This document shows positions 1 to 10,811 of a DNA stretch of 64,000 bases, piece by piece. Position numbers and translations under genes: made by a program. Location: assembly GCF_042453785.1 (NCBI RefSeq), contig NC_091661.1:32231501-32295500 (forward strand), in the 5' to 3' direction. Under the pieces are notes generated by a model that did not search any database, was not told the origin of the DNA, and worked only from the letters and a program-made list of their open reading frames with translations. The number at the start of each line of letters is the position of its first letter. Position 1 is the stretch's first letter. The DNA is from Malus domestica (Eukaryota > Streptophyta > Magnoliopsida > Rosales > Rosaceae).

Positions 1-5
1 ACAAA

Positions 6-559
6 ATGGAAGCAGACGGGGAAGAAGTTGCAGAGATTGTACCTTCGCTTGAACGGAGACTAGAGAGGAGAGAGCAGCATGCTCAAAATCTCTCAAAGTT
101 TCCAGGGTTGAGGTGAGATTTGCCAAGCTCTTTGGTATTTATACATATCACCTTGAAATCCTCCAAAATCCACCAAATCACAAATCCGTTAAAATCCAAT
201 TCCTTTTTCAATACACCTAAACTTTTAGAGACTTTCAAAAAGTTATGATTGAATACACCTAAATTTATAGGGAATTGTAAGAAGTCTTTAAGAATCTCAA
301 TTGAATACACCAAGATTTTTATAAAATCTTTTAAATTCCTAATTGAATACCCCTGGAATTATTAATTCCCTGAAACTCTCTGAGAATCCTAATTGAATAC
401 ACCCCCCTTAATATAAAAAGATTCATCCCAACATTCCTCACTTGTCTGATTGTTGCTGAGCAGTTTTTGAATATCAAACAGATCTTTCCGGAAGGTAATT
501 TTAATGTGGCCGATTTACCTCTTTTGCAAATCAATTTTGCTACAACACCTACTACTTAG
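6..559 (+). other. Possible partial gene at the window edge (unrecognised)
   Basis: An open frame starts with ATG at 6 (first residues MEADGEEVAEIVPSLERR) and runs into a good splice donor (AG then GTGAGA) at 112/113. A second open frame ending in TAG at 559 reads ...[19 protein letters not shown] and could be a terminal exon, with its acceptor somewhere around 420-485. The DNA between them is largely repeat. I do not recognise the product, and the junction cannot be fixed from sequence alone. The first exon may also continue upstream of the window. Chance open frames remain a real alternative. Confidence 0.25.
113..405. repeat. Dispersed repeat with repeated 'attgaatacacc' motifs
   Basis: The 12-base motif attgaatacacc or a close variant recurs about five times between 210 and 405, separated by AT-rich spacers. 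The right end is marked by a run of C before TTAA. This looks like a degenerate MITE or other non-autonomous DNA element. No matching inverted end was found on the left, so the family is not assigned. Confidence 0.4.
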
Positions 560-844
560 CTAATTGTCCACTCTTTCTGAGTGTGATTTCCTAATTGTCC
601 ACTCTTTTTGAGTGTGATTTCTATGTTATGTATGATCGTGTCTAAGAGCATATCGGTTGAAATATATTAATTTTTATAGAGAAAAAAAAACAAAAAGTAA
701 AATGTGAAAAAAAGGATAGAGAATAACAAGTGAGGGAAAAACGCAGATGGCACGCGAATCGAATGCGAAATGAGCACAGACAGAAAGAAGTGTGGAGAGA
801 ATCATACTCCAAAAAAAAAAAAAAACCTTTATTTGGTCTCTTTA

Positions 845-1234
845 GACCATCTCCAACCCTTGGGCTAAAAGCCAATTTTTTTAGCCCGGAAAATTTAGCT
901 TTTAGCCCAGAAACATCTTTTCTGCTCCAACCCTTCTACCATAAAATTTTAGCCCGGAATTATTAAAGAATGAAATTAGCCTAATTTTTTTTCTTAAATC
1001 AATTTTTTTTAAATAAATATGTAGATTATTGTAAATTAATTTTATGAACATTTTAATCTAAAAAAATTTAAATTCCGATAAACATTTCGCATTTAGCCCG
1101 GGGGAAAGCTGGGGGGTATTTGGCCCAGAAATAGCATTTGGCATTTAGCCTAAAATTTTAGCATGGGTTGGAGAGTGTTTGGGGGGGGTAATTTAGGGGG
1201 TAATTTAACTTTTAGCCCAGGGCTGGAGATGGTC
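845..1234. mobile_element. PIF/Harbinger-type MITE
   Basis: Inverted ends read GACCATCTCCAACCC on the left and, on the opposite strand, GACCATCTCCAGCCC on the right. They are flanked by TTA at 842-844 and TTA at 1235-1237. A 3-bp TTA duplication is the hallmark of PIF/Harbinger (Tourist-like) elements. The interior repeats 'tttagccc' words and has no coding capacity. Confidence 0.7.
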
Positions 1235-1561
1235 TTACCCAACCCAAACCAACCAGTTACCAAACCAAGCTCGTAAAGTTGCATGAATAACGATCTCCTT
1301 CATGAAAATAGAAAATTCATTTTATATTGAGAGATGATGCCTTTTCCTTTTCCAAACACGCATTTGAAATTTGAACTTGAGAATTGAGATAGAGACAGAG
1401 CATGTCACTATCAACACAGATACTTTGGGCCCAACTCTACATGCCTAAACTCGATTGCGGCCCACCCAATATGAGTGTATAACCAGCCCAATATCCAAAC
1501 AGGTGCAGCTCACTAGTTAAAGAATAACCAATTCCCACACAATCAACTGCGACTGAAAATT

Positions 1562-1731
1562 ACCACTTAGTACGATGATATTTCTCCACTTGAAAGTGAG
1601 GGGTCTTAGGTTTAAATTTTGTGGATAAAGAATTCGATATCAAATTAGGCTGCCTATTATGTGGTTTAACCGAACTCTCCCTTCCCCTTAGTGTAAAAAT
1701 ATCGATGTACTAAAAAAAAAAAAAAAAAAAA
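1562..1731 (+). mobile_element. tRNA-type SINE with poly(A) tail
   Basis: The 170-bp element ends in an A-run and is flanked by a perfect 17-bp duplication, aactgcgactgaaaatt, at 1545-1561 and 1732-1748. The internal segment 'aagtgaggggtcttaggtttaaat' resembles the box B region of related SINEs further along the window, and the 3' part (ccccttagtgtaaaaatatcg) is shared with them. The duplication length and the A-tail fit LINE-driven retroposition. Confidence 0.75.
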
Positions 1732-1877
1732 AACTGCGACTGAAAATTCTATGCTACTTTGAAGCTGTTAGCCTTTAAGATTTGGTCATTGTTTCTAAAC
1801 CGGAGATATAAAAGTTAAAAATTCCAAAGTACAGACTACCCTGTGGAGTATTGGGAGAGAGATGTCACCACTACTAC

Positions 1878-2229
1878 TAAGGTCTGGTTTGGTACTGAGG
1901 TGATTTTGAAAAAAATGGGTATAAAAAAGAAAACTGGGAGCTTTTTTGTGTTTGATAAACATTCAGCTTCAGCTTTTTTTCACAGTTTTTGGGTGAAAAA
2001 AGCCAAAAACAGAGAGCTGCAAAACCCAGCTTTGAAAAACCGGTTTTTTTTCACATCTGTTTTACATAAAAGTTTACCAAACACTATAATACTGTTTTTT
2101 TTTTTTTCAAAAGTACTTTTACAAAAAAGTTTACCAAATACTCTACTGCTTTATTTCACAGCTGCTTATCCTCACAGCACAACATAATTAGATTTTTTTC
2201 AAAGCACAGCAATACCAAACCAACCCTAA
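1878..2229. mobile_element. MITE with 'gtctggtttggtac' inverted ends
   Basis: The left end GTCTGGTTTGGTAC mirrors the right end, which reads GGGTTGGTTTGGTATTG on the opposite strand. The four bases TAAG occur on both sides. The interior is rich in runs of T and A and includes sub-repeats such as 'aaagtttaccaaa'. Superfamily is uncertain (hAT or MULE); no protein is encoded. Confidence 0.55.
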
Positions 2230-2462
2230 GGCAAGAGCACACCAATGACCGATCCCAACCATGCTAGTTAATACAAATCATATGGTCCTGTTTTTGTTTT
2301 GTCAAACAGCCCTTTGCTACAACATATAAATTGGGTAAAGAAGAATCAAATCCATTATATGTATGCAAAGCGCAAGTGTATTTCGTGAAATCAACCATAA
2401 ATACCTTCTCACTACAGCCAAACCAAAAGAATAAGACCGCACAAGAATACTCTAGAAATTAA

Positions 2463-5364
2463 TTACAGCTGCAAGTGACCTGTGGTTGTAGAGTTGGCAC
2501 GCTTGCACTCACAAGTGCAGATACTTCTTGACTCTTTCACCACTCGTTGAGATCTCCGAGTGTGAAGCTTGATGTTCACCAACTTACCAGCCATCTGTTG
2601 CACAACAAAAAAACCTTAAATCAATAGTTCTAAACTGGAGTTAGGCTTCTTATGTTTGTTTATGCAGCTGGAAGTAATAAATGATATGGGTTTATTGACC
2701 AAGATAATCATACCATTCTCCAAACCAAGTCTTCCGGACCCAAGGGCTGGGCTGGACTGGAGTAGAGGAAATGTCTTGAGTACTGGGAATGACAAATAGC
2801 ATAAATCAGTCCCCATGAAGATTTATGTCTACTCCAACCTTTTGACAAGATAAAGAAACAGTAAAGCATGGCACCTAAAAAGCATGTCTACTACAATGTT
2901 TTGACAAAAATATACAAATACAGATAGCAGCAACAACAAAATAATAACATTCACTTCAATTTTTCAGACACATACCTTGGCAAGATTCTGACGCAGTTCC
3001 TCTATTTGAGCATGGCTAATGTTTCTAAGATATGTTACAAGCCACCCTGGTCGTACAGCGTCACTAGAAGAAATAAATAAAGCTATCTGCAGGCAAAGAT
3101 AAAAAGCAGCTGTTGAGAACATTGGGTATAAGGCCAACAATCCAAGTAATCGCCATGACATATGGATTTCGGCAGAAAAAGCTGTGAGCAATTATCTGAA
3201 ATTTTAGTTATAAATACCTTCCTATAATCTAGTATTCCTTCAAAAGGAAGTTCCAGTTCATCACTAACTATGACTGGTATGCAACCACTAACAATGGCAT
3301 CAAACAATCTAGCGGAGGATGGAGTGTCACCAGCGGGACTTAAGCAAAAGACAGACCTGACAGAGAAACCAACTCAAATAAATTAACGATGAAACAATGA
3401 AATTACATCACAAAGCAGGGCAAGGATCTAAAAAATTTTACTTGCGCATTCCATTCTGAGCTGCTGCCTTTCCTGTCTCTCCTGCTGTCCCTTCCTCTAT
3501 AGCTACACCATCAGCACCATTTAGTTCTGCTACAAGTTGTGAGCGTATCTTCCCTCCCTGAAAGAAAAACACAGTAAATTAGCTATACCTGTTGAAATAC
3601 AATTTGTGTGCATACAAATAAGAGTCAGACATTCTTAAGTTGAAAATGGGAAAAAACTTCATCCCACAATGATTCTATGATCCACTGACGATGATATCCA
3701 TTAACTACAGAAAAGACCTCGCCTCTATATCCTACGCCACGTTCTTTTATCATTTAGACTCGTTATCAATGCACTCAAGCCTAACTCTTCCTTTAGTGTA
3801 CGAGTCTCTGGTTTAATTAATCCCAAAAGAAATTGTTATATCACTTTTCAGCAGATTCAATTCAAATCAACACATTTTGTAGCCAAAAGAAATACATTTT
3901 TTGGTCGTACCCAGTGCACAAGGCTCCCGCTTTACGCAGGGTCTGGGAGAGGTGAATGTCGGCTAGCCTTACCTCCATTTATGGAGAGGCTGAGCCAAAA
4001 GAAATACATCAATAAATAAAAAGACTAACAGCATTTCTTTTAAGCCGGCCGCGAAAAAAGAGCAAAGTTGTTCTCTTGGTTCGAGTCTCGGATATGCATC
4101 TCGCATCACAAAAATCAACATTGGCAACATAAGGAAGAATTAGATCTTTCTCCAGATAGACTTGTCCAGGTTTGTACCTAATAGTAGAGTAAACTACAGT
4201 TAACACAAGCTTGAGCTGAGTAATGATTTTAGTGAACTTAGGACTCAAAAAAGAAATTGAGTGAAATATTGACCAGTTGCCAGTGGAGTCCATATCAGGA
4301 AGCAACCAAATTGCATCCTTCATGAGACGGCGAACAGACTTAAAAGACCAGGGATGGTGAACAGGAAGAATGTGATCATGTCCTTGGGATCGGTTCCAGG
4401 CAGGCTGATCGGTAACCCACTTGACGACTTCCTTCATACACAAATAACATCAATAACACAAGATGAGCTTAGGTTATGAAAGGAGTTCAAAATACAGTCA
4501 AACTTGAAGGGCAAAAGGTTTAAGTTAACTGCGCATTGTATGATGCTAACAATGTGAGATATGTTATGAACTTATGACATGTGTGTGTGTATTTATGATG
4601 TGCACTAATTAGCAAGCAATTAAGGGAAACCTTGGAGGGGGTGGCAGTCAGACCCTATAAAGTGCTTTGCATTGCTGCTTCTCCAGTAAGAAGAAGCTGA
4701 TGGTGGTGAAGAATGGGATGTAGAAGAGGTCTGCCTCCTCCTGCCTATGCACTCTCACTACGCTTTTCAACAGCCTTTCTGACTCCGGAGCTATCAAATC
4801 TGCCCACAGCCAGTAATCGATTGAATGCTGCACTAAATACCCCCAGAAATTCAATTCAATTCAATTCAAATCAAATCAAAAAGAGAAAGAAAGAGTTAGT
4901 AAAACCTGCTCGATGAGGCGGTGGACGGGGCTGCCATTAGAGGTGAGATTGAAGGTCTCCTTGTAAGAGTTTCGGAAGAGCCAGAGGAGATCGTAGGTGA
5001 ACTTACTGGGCATGTCGTACACGTAAACCCTAATCGGCAAGCTGAGCGGGTAGTACGGATCGGCGTACAACCTGTGGCTGTCGCTCTGGAAGACCAGATC
5101 GTCCAGGTGCGTGAGTTGGGATTGGGTGGGAGTGGTGAGGACGGTGTCATCGCGGGGCTTGGGTGGGCCGGATTTGTGGGCGAGGAGGAAGCGCTCGAGG
5201 GAGGCGACGAAGGAGGTTTCGGGTTTGTAAATGGGCTGGTATGGGTGGAGAATGGCGGAGGGGTCGGAGGGGGAGGGGCCGTGGAAGGAGAAGAGTAAGA
5301 AGATGAGGGAGAGGGCGAGGAGAGGCAGAAGTAGGAGAAGCACTGGGTATTTGGATCTCGCCAT
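2463..5364 (-). CDS. GT47 exostosin-family glycosyltransferase
   Basis: Nine exons on the minus strand: 5364-4906, 4827-4654, 4431-4274, 4177-4030, 3557-3442, 3356-3218, 3086-2976, 2782-2714 and 2594-2463. They sum to 1506 nt, giving 501 residues. A short cytosolic tail (MARSKYP) precedes a strongly hydrophobic signal anchor at about residues 8-27, the type II Golgi layout of GT47 enzymes. The exostosin domain follows, including [35 protein letters not shown] and the donor-binding region [21 protein letters not shown]. The family transfers sugars onto cell-wall polysaccharides; the exact substrate cannot be read here (ARAD-like arabinosyltransferases are relatives). By position it corresponds to Arabidopsis At5g16890. 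The 96-nt intron 4178-4273 is a multiple of three and has no stop in frame, so retention would add 32 residues. Confidence 0.93.
3898..3992 (-). mobile_element. Au-type SINE in an exostosin-gene intron
   Basis: On the minus strand the element ends ...gccttgtgcactgggtacgacc followed by a T-type tail, which I recognise as the 3' end of the plant Au SINE family. It is flanked by a perfect 17-bp duplication, agccaaaagaaatacat, at 3881-3897 and 3993-4009. It sits wholly inside the intron between the 4177-4030 and 3557-3442 exons of the glycosyltransferase gene, in the same orientation as that gene. Confidence 0.85.
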
Positions 5365-5461
5365 TTGCTTCGCAGGGCACTCTCTACTCTCTCCGCCCTA
5401 TTATTCTTCTACTAAACTCCTTGTTGTTTTGTTCATCTCCGGGACGATGCGATGCTGCAAC

Positions 5462-5812
5462 TAGACCTGTAAACAGGTAAGATTTATTGGATTTGGGTCC
5501 GATTCAATCTGATCTGTTAAGTTAATGGATAATCTGAATCTATCCTGTTAAGCTAACGGGTCATCCGAACTCGACCCATTAAGCTAACGGGTCATCTGTT
5601 TCACCCGTTAACAATTGTTATTATTTTTTTTTCATAAAGTTTATTTTTTGTCATTAAGACTTTACTAAAATTACTAAAATATCCTCAACTAACGGATCCT
5701 AACAGGTCTAACGGGTTGACCCAAAACGACCCGTTAAGCATCCACCCAAATACAAATATTAACAGATTAGATCGAGTCGGGTTAACGGGTTGGGTCTAAA
5801 ATGCCAGGCCTA
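5462..5812. mobile_element. hAT-type MITE upstream of the exostosin gene
   Basis: The element is bounded by TAGACCTG on the left and CAGGCCTA on the right and flanked by a perfect 8-bp duplication gctgcaac at 5454-5461 and 5813-5820. An 8-bp duplication with TAGRCCTG-like ends identifies hAT. The interior carries repeated 'taacgggtc' and 'gacccgttaa' words on both strands. It begins 98 bp before the exostosin start codon, so it is in the promoter or 5' leader. Confidence 0.85.
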
Positions 5813-6374
5813 GCTGCAACTCCAAATCAAATTTCCCACTTGTTTATCTACTACACGCTAGAGTCTTCCTTGAACCATAGTTTAGTTGTGTCCTTTAAAT
5901 AAATTCACAATCACGTGAATCACGTGACGAGAGAAAAATATAAAAGACTTGCTCCGGTAGTCAACAAGGAAGTATGTTGTTTAACATACTTGAAAAATAG
6001 GAAGCCTTAGCCCATGTGGATTTCATGTGAGTTATGTCATTATTTACATGTTAACAGAGATAAACACCTGATCGTATGTATACACCTAACGATATCGAAC
6101 CTATGAGGGCCACTGCATAGATACTTCATGAATTAAGTATACAGAGTGTTATACTTGTATAACTCCATCAGATATTGTGCATCTAAATTTGGTTACTTGA
6201 GAAGAACGGGAAGAAAGGAAAAAAAAAAAAGAAGACCGACATTTATGTTCATGAAGGTGAAATAATTCAAACATCAAACTTCAACGTCTCCAACAATCAA
6301 CACCTACAAAGCCTGGTATTAACACCAGCAAAGTTTTCCTGTCCAAGTATATTGAATTATAAATCTAAGCCATC

Positions 6375-8665
6375 TCAAAAGCTGATAAGGTCATCCTTTG
6401 CTGGCGTCTGCTGCTTCTTCGGATCTTGGCTTCCTTCAGATGAACTTCCACCTTTCTTGCCAAATATCATCTCATCAAGATCATCCATCATGTCATCGTT
6501 GCTCCCTGCATGAACCAAACCTCGAGAAGCAGCTGGTCTTCTAATCAAGGAATCCTCTTTCGCATGACTTGGTGATTCATCAGGCTCCACAGCTACGGGT
6601 ATCATTGCAGGTTCTGGCGCAGTTGGAACAACTGAAGGCCTGATCAGTTCTTCATACTTGGATAGAGCTTTATGGATCTCATCATTCACATTCAACGCTT
6701 CAAACAGCAAGGCCTCGTTCTCTCCAGCTGTCTCTATAATTCTCTGGACAGTGGATAGAGATTGACGGCACTGTTGTACAAGTGTGGTCGTCAACTCATC
6801 CTGCCAATGAGACAACAACATTTAATCCATCTCTCTTTTGGTCTAATTCTTATTTCCTAAATATAAATGCATAACTAGTTATTCTTGAACAAAGATACGT
6901 AATTGCATAAGAAAACATATGCCCTCATACGGCATCATAATTGCATCAGGTTTTCATATTCCTTGTTGGGCTGACATTGTACAATGAGTTAAATTAGCTT
7001 TGAACTGGCTGTCCTCATAGAAGATATCGTCCTAAGGTCAACCCCGTACCACTTGGCTCTAGATTGGATGGGATATGGTCTTATGGAACAGGCTAAGTAG
7101 TAAATTCACCTATTTTCAAAGGCCCATTTTAAGTTTGAGTATATAGGTAGTGTCCCTAAAACTGCCTTGCCTAAAAAATCAAAAAGCAAGTAAAATCATA
7201 TTGATCAGTCGATAACACAAAAAAAAAGTAGTGATATTGAAAGTTCCATGCATCTCACAAAATGTAGGTGACAAAAATCCCATATATTAACAGATTAGAT
7301 GCAGGAGTCAAAAGAGGATATACAAGTGAGAAAACAAGATAAAAATCACCTGTAAAGCATCTTGTTGGGGTGAAGAGGATAAAACAGAATTAAGTAGCTC
7401 AATACTGTTTCTTGCAACATCAAATGCTTCCTTTGGTTGTTCAGCTGTAAAGTTTTGGGCAGCAATCTCAACCGGAATCTGCTGGGAAAAACTAGCATCT
7501 GACTCCGAAGCAGAAACTGAACGAGGGGGAGTGAATATTGGTGCCAAACTCTCATTGTCGCGACCGGGAAACCGAATACCCCTTGATCTTAAACTCTGAA
7601 ATTGAGGTGGTCCAAGCATAAAAGTTTAAGTACCATGAAACCACTTCTTCAAACATCAGAAATATAGATCTAACAACTGCACCACCCAACGCAATGGAGG
7701 CTCGAGAAAATCAGATTGTGGATAAGGATAATAACAACCAAAAAACAACATCAGAGCCTCATCCCACTAATGTATGAATCCTAGAACGCCACTGCACTTG
7801 GTTTTGCGCCAAGTCTTCCGTGGGTAAGGATTATAGTAGCATAAAAGCCACGTAAATTCTGAATTACTGTATACTTTCAATTTTGAGTGTTACTCAGTTT
7901 CTTATTCAACATTAGCGTTGTATTCCTTACCAATAGTAACCTGGCCAGCTAAATTCATTTCTGTTCTCTCTAGTACCATGGCTAAATTGTTTATTTCCTA
8001 ACATCATAAATCATAGGAAGAATCTTAGGACAAATTGTGATGGCCATCAAATATTTAAGTACTTTGTACTAGTCCAACTAAACTCAGGAGTTACAGAAAT
8101 GGAATTTGTCTTTAACTATGTTCTAGTCATGAAAAAAACAAGATACCTTGTATGTTTCCTCGTAAACAGGTAAATAGCGGAGCTCACCGGTCGATTCCCC
8201 CCATGCTTCGATCAGCATCAAAGCTTTATTGCGATTATTAACAACAGTCTGAGGGTCGTCAATCAGCTTCACCATCTCATCAAGAACTCTCTCCGCTGCT
8301 ATTTCAGAGAAAGCCTTTTCACAGTTCTTAACACATGTTTCAAGCAGCACTAGCGCAAGGTACTGGACCCTAGGATTCTTCAACATAATCCGCTTTTTTA
8401 ATCCGCGAATCAATTCAACACTATTAACTCTTTCAGTATTGATCATGTCACATATTTCAAGATTCATAGCCCAGTCAGGTTCTTCGAGTGCTTCTGATGT
8501 GGCATCTTCAACGATCTTATCTGCTTGGTTTGGGCCTTGGAAGAGCTCCTTCACCTTAAAGCTGACTGAGCTAAATCCAGCGCTCATTTTTCGACCGACC
8601 TCAGTCCCTTCGATCTTGAGGCGCTCACCAAGAGCGCTCACCTTCTCCATCAAATTGTCACTCAT
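6375..8665 (-). CDS. TOL1: TOM1-like protein TOL1 (VHS and GAT domains)
   Basis: Three coding exons, 8665-8147, 7595-7350 and 6800-6375, give 396 residues. The VHS domain covers roughly residues 50-173 (DWAMNLEICDMIN, LETCVKNCEKAF, NKALMLIEAWGES) and a GAT domain about 205-325. A linker motif FPGRDNESLAPIFTPPRS and an acidic tail with DDLDEMIFGKK close it. TOL proteins bind ubiquitylated membrane cargo and act upstream of ESCRT, taking the place of ESCRT-0 in plants. Its length is close to Arabidopsis TOL1 (about 407), and the neighbours match At5g16880. The ATG at 8665 is chosen because MSDNLMEKVSALGERLK matches the family start; upstream in-frame ATGs add a non-conserved stretch, and the leader is probably spliced from an exon near 9.3-9.4 kb. 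Confidence 0.93.
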
Positions 8666-9857
8666 CGCGGCAGACCTTTTGACTCTTAAACAAAAACCTT
8701 CAAAATTTTTTTTTATGATAATACTAATTAACTGTGTTGCAAAGATGGAAGGATATAATTCTGTTGCGAAGAAAAATATCACATAAGAAGTCAAGTTGAT
8801 ATATTCATCTATCTTTGAGTAACTCAAAACCCAAAAGATGCATAACTCATGAAACAGCGAAATCACAAAAACAAAAAGAATGAAATTGAAAGCAGAAAAC
8901 TGCGAGGAATATCGACCTTAAACTCTAAAATGAATTGGCAAAGCTGCAACTTTGCTTCCTCGAAATCCCCTTCTTTTCTGGCCTTCAATTTTCTTGACAA
9001 CCAAACTGAACAGACAACAATTCAAGGAGGTTACTTGAAAGATTCCTAAAATAAAAACCCTACCCATATGCCAAGTTCAAGTCAACAATCCATATTTTAG
9101 TTGCTTATGCTCTCTGTTTTTGTTTGATGACTTTTCTTACGCCTTTCTCAGCAAACAAGCAAGTACTATTTATGAAAAAAGGAATCGATCAGACCAGAAA
9201 CAGTTGTGATGAATGAAAATGAATCCGATTAATATTGGATGGAAACAATATGTAAATAAGAAAATAGAGAGTGAGAAATGAGTGCCTGCTAACCTCCTTC
9301 TTTTGTCTCTGGAAGGAAGGAGAATTCTCAAGGAAGCTCTGTCTCTCTGCGAGTATGAGTGGGGGTGGGTTTGGGTTTGGGAGTCTTCCTCTTGAGACGA
9401 CAAGGCGCAACGACTCTCTAAAGCGAATAAAATCAGTCGGATTTATTCTTAAGTCACCTTCCTTGGAGTTTCAGCCTTTATGCGCCTTTTTATCCCTCTT
9501 CTACGCTAGCTAATTAGCTTTACCTTAATATTTGTTTTGTTATTTATTTAAAAAATGATATTATTCGCACTTTCTTATTTAAAAAACGATATTATTTGCA
9601 TTAAAGGGTTATGAGATTGAGTTAAGTTTTACACTGAATTAGCCATAATAATATAATTCAGATTTAACTTTGAAGAAAATTGGCTAATAGCTTCATTTTA
9701 CACATGAAGTTTCGTGTTTGAATTTGACATATTTTAATGAAATTTTGATTTTGAATATATAAAAAAATTTCTCATTATTCCTTAAAAGAAAAACAAGAAG
9801 TTGAAATTAGTGTAACTTCATTTTATATACAACATGGATTCTAAATTATTTGATTTT

Positions 9858-10033
9858 TTTTTATGAATCCAGGGTATCCCGCACGTAAGCAAGGACTAAT
9901 CCCTTGAGCCGAGTCGGATCCCATATGGGGGGCAAGCTCTCCCAATGCTGGTTTATCCATTCACATGGTTCGAACGCGAAACCTAACTTAAGGGAAACAA
10001 GCTTCTTACCACTTGAACCACCAAGCATCGGTC
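9858..10033 (-). mobile_element. tRNA-derived SINE, minus strand
   Basis: Read on the minus strand, it contains a box A-like tggttcaagtggtaag and a box B-like gcgttcgaacc and ends in an A-tail (T-run on plus). A perfect 15-bp duplication aaattatttgatttt flanks it at 9843-9857 and 10034-10048. Size (176 bp), promoter boxes and duplication together define a tRNA-derived SINE. Confidence 0.85.
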
Positions 10034-10109
10034 AAATTATTTGATTTTAATTTAAAGCTTATACACGTCGTTTACAGGGTCAGCGATGATTCTCTCTCTG
10101 GAATGTCTT

Positions 10110-10351
10110 GTCCGCTACCACCTTCGCTTCCACCTCCATCTCAGAAACCACCACCTTCATCACCTGCTAAGACACCACCAGCACCTTATCAGACACCTCC
10201 ATATTACTATAATCGTAAGACACTACCGCCGCTACCAGCAACAGATGAATTCTACTTGAATTCAGAATCCATCGATGATAGAAAGAGTACCCTGCTATCT
10301 ATATACTATTGGGAGCAACAATTCAAGCTCTTTTCATTCTCTCTCTTTTAA
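10110..10351 (+). pseudogene. Proline-rich (extensin-like) coding fragment
   Basis: An open frame from the ATG near 10100 to TAA at 10351 encodes a proline-rich segment (PLPPSLPPPSQKPPPSSPAK, then TPPYYYNRKT) that resembles the tail of extensin or LRR-extensin proteins. After it the translation loses any recognisable pattern (LNSESIDDRKSTLLSIYYW). There is no signal peptide in frame, because the upstream part is SINE flank. I read it as a relic exon, but a small functional proline-rich peptide gene cannot be excluded. Confidence 0.3.
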
Positions 10352-10811
10352 TCTATTAACTTAATGTGCTTGGACAACTTCGATCAAGTCGTTTGCAAGT
10401 TTGCAACACGCTCTGTAAATATTAATTAATTGCGTTGGATATGTGTGTGTATGCTTGTATTGTTCAAACAACCGGTACATGTATAAAACAATTGAAGCTG
10501 TACGTAAGCTGTATTTGCGTAGTGTGAATTTATATAAGCTGCAACGAAAGAACGTCAAAATTGTCATTCATAAGAAAATCACACGGACCAGCAATCCCTC
10601 CTATTCTAAATTACAACTTCTAATTCCAAACAAACAGGAAAGTGGTACTGCTGCTGCTGCTACTAACCGTGTAATTGTAGAAGAAAGTATCAATTATATT
10701 TGCCAGTACTTCAAAGCTTACGCAAATGAGACGATGAACCCCTGATTCTGTGCTAGGCTGGGAAGGTTGCTTTTTAGTAGCTAGCATGGCAGATGTCGGA
10801 GGATTGGCTCA

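Noticed and set aside
9975-10030. tRNA gene on the minus strand
   Set aside because: Box A/B-like sequences are present but the unit has an A-tail and a 15-bp duplication, so it is a tRNA-derived SINE.
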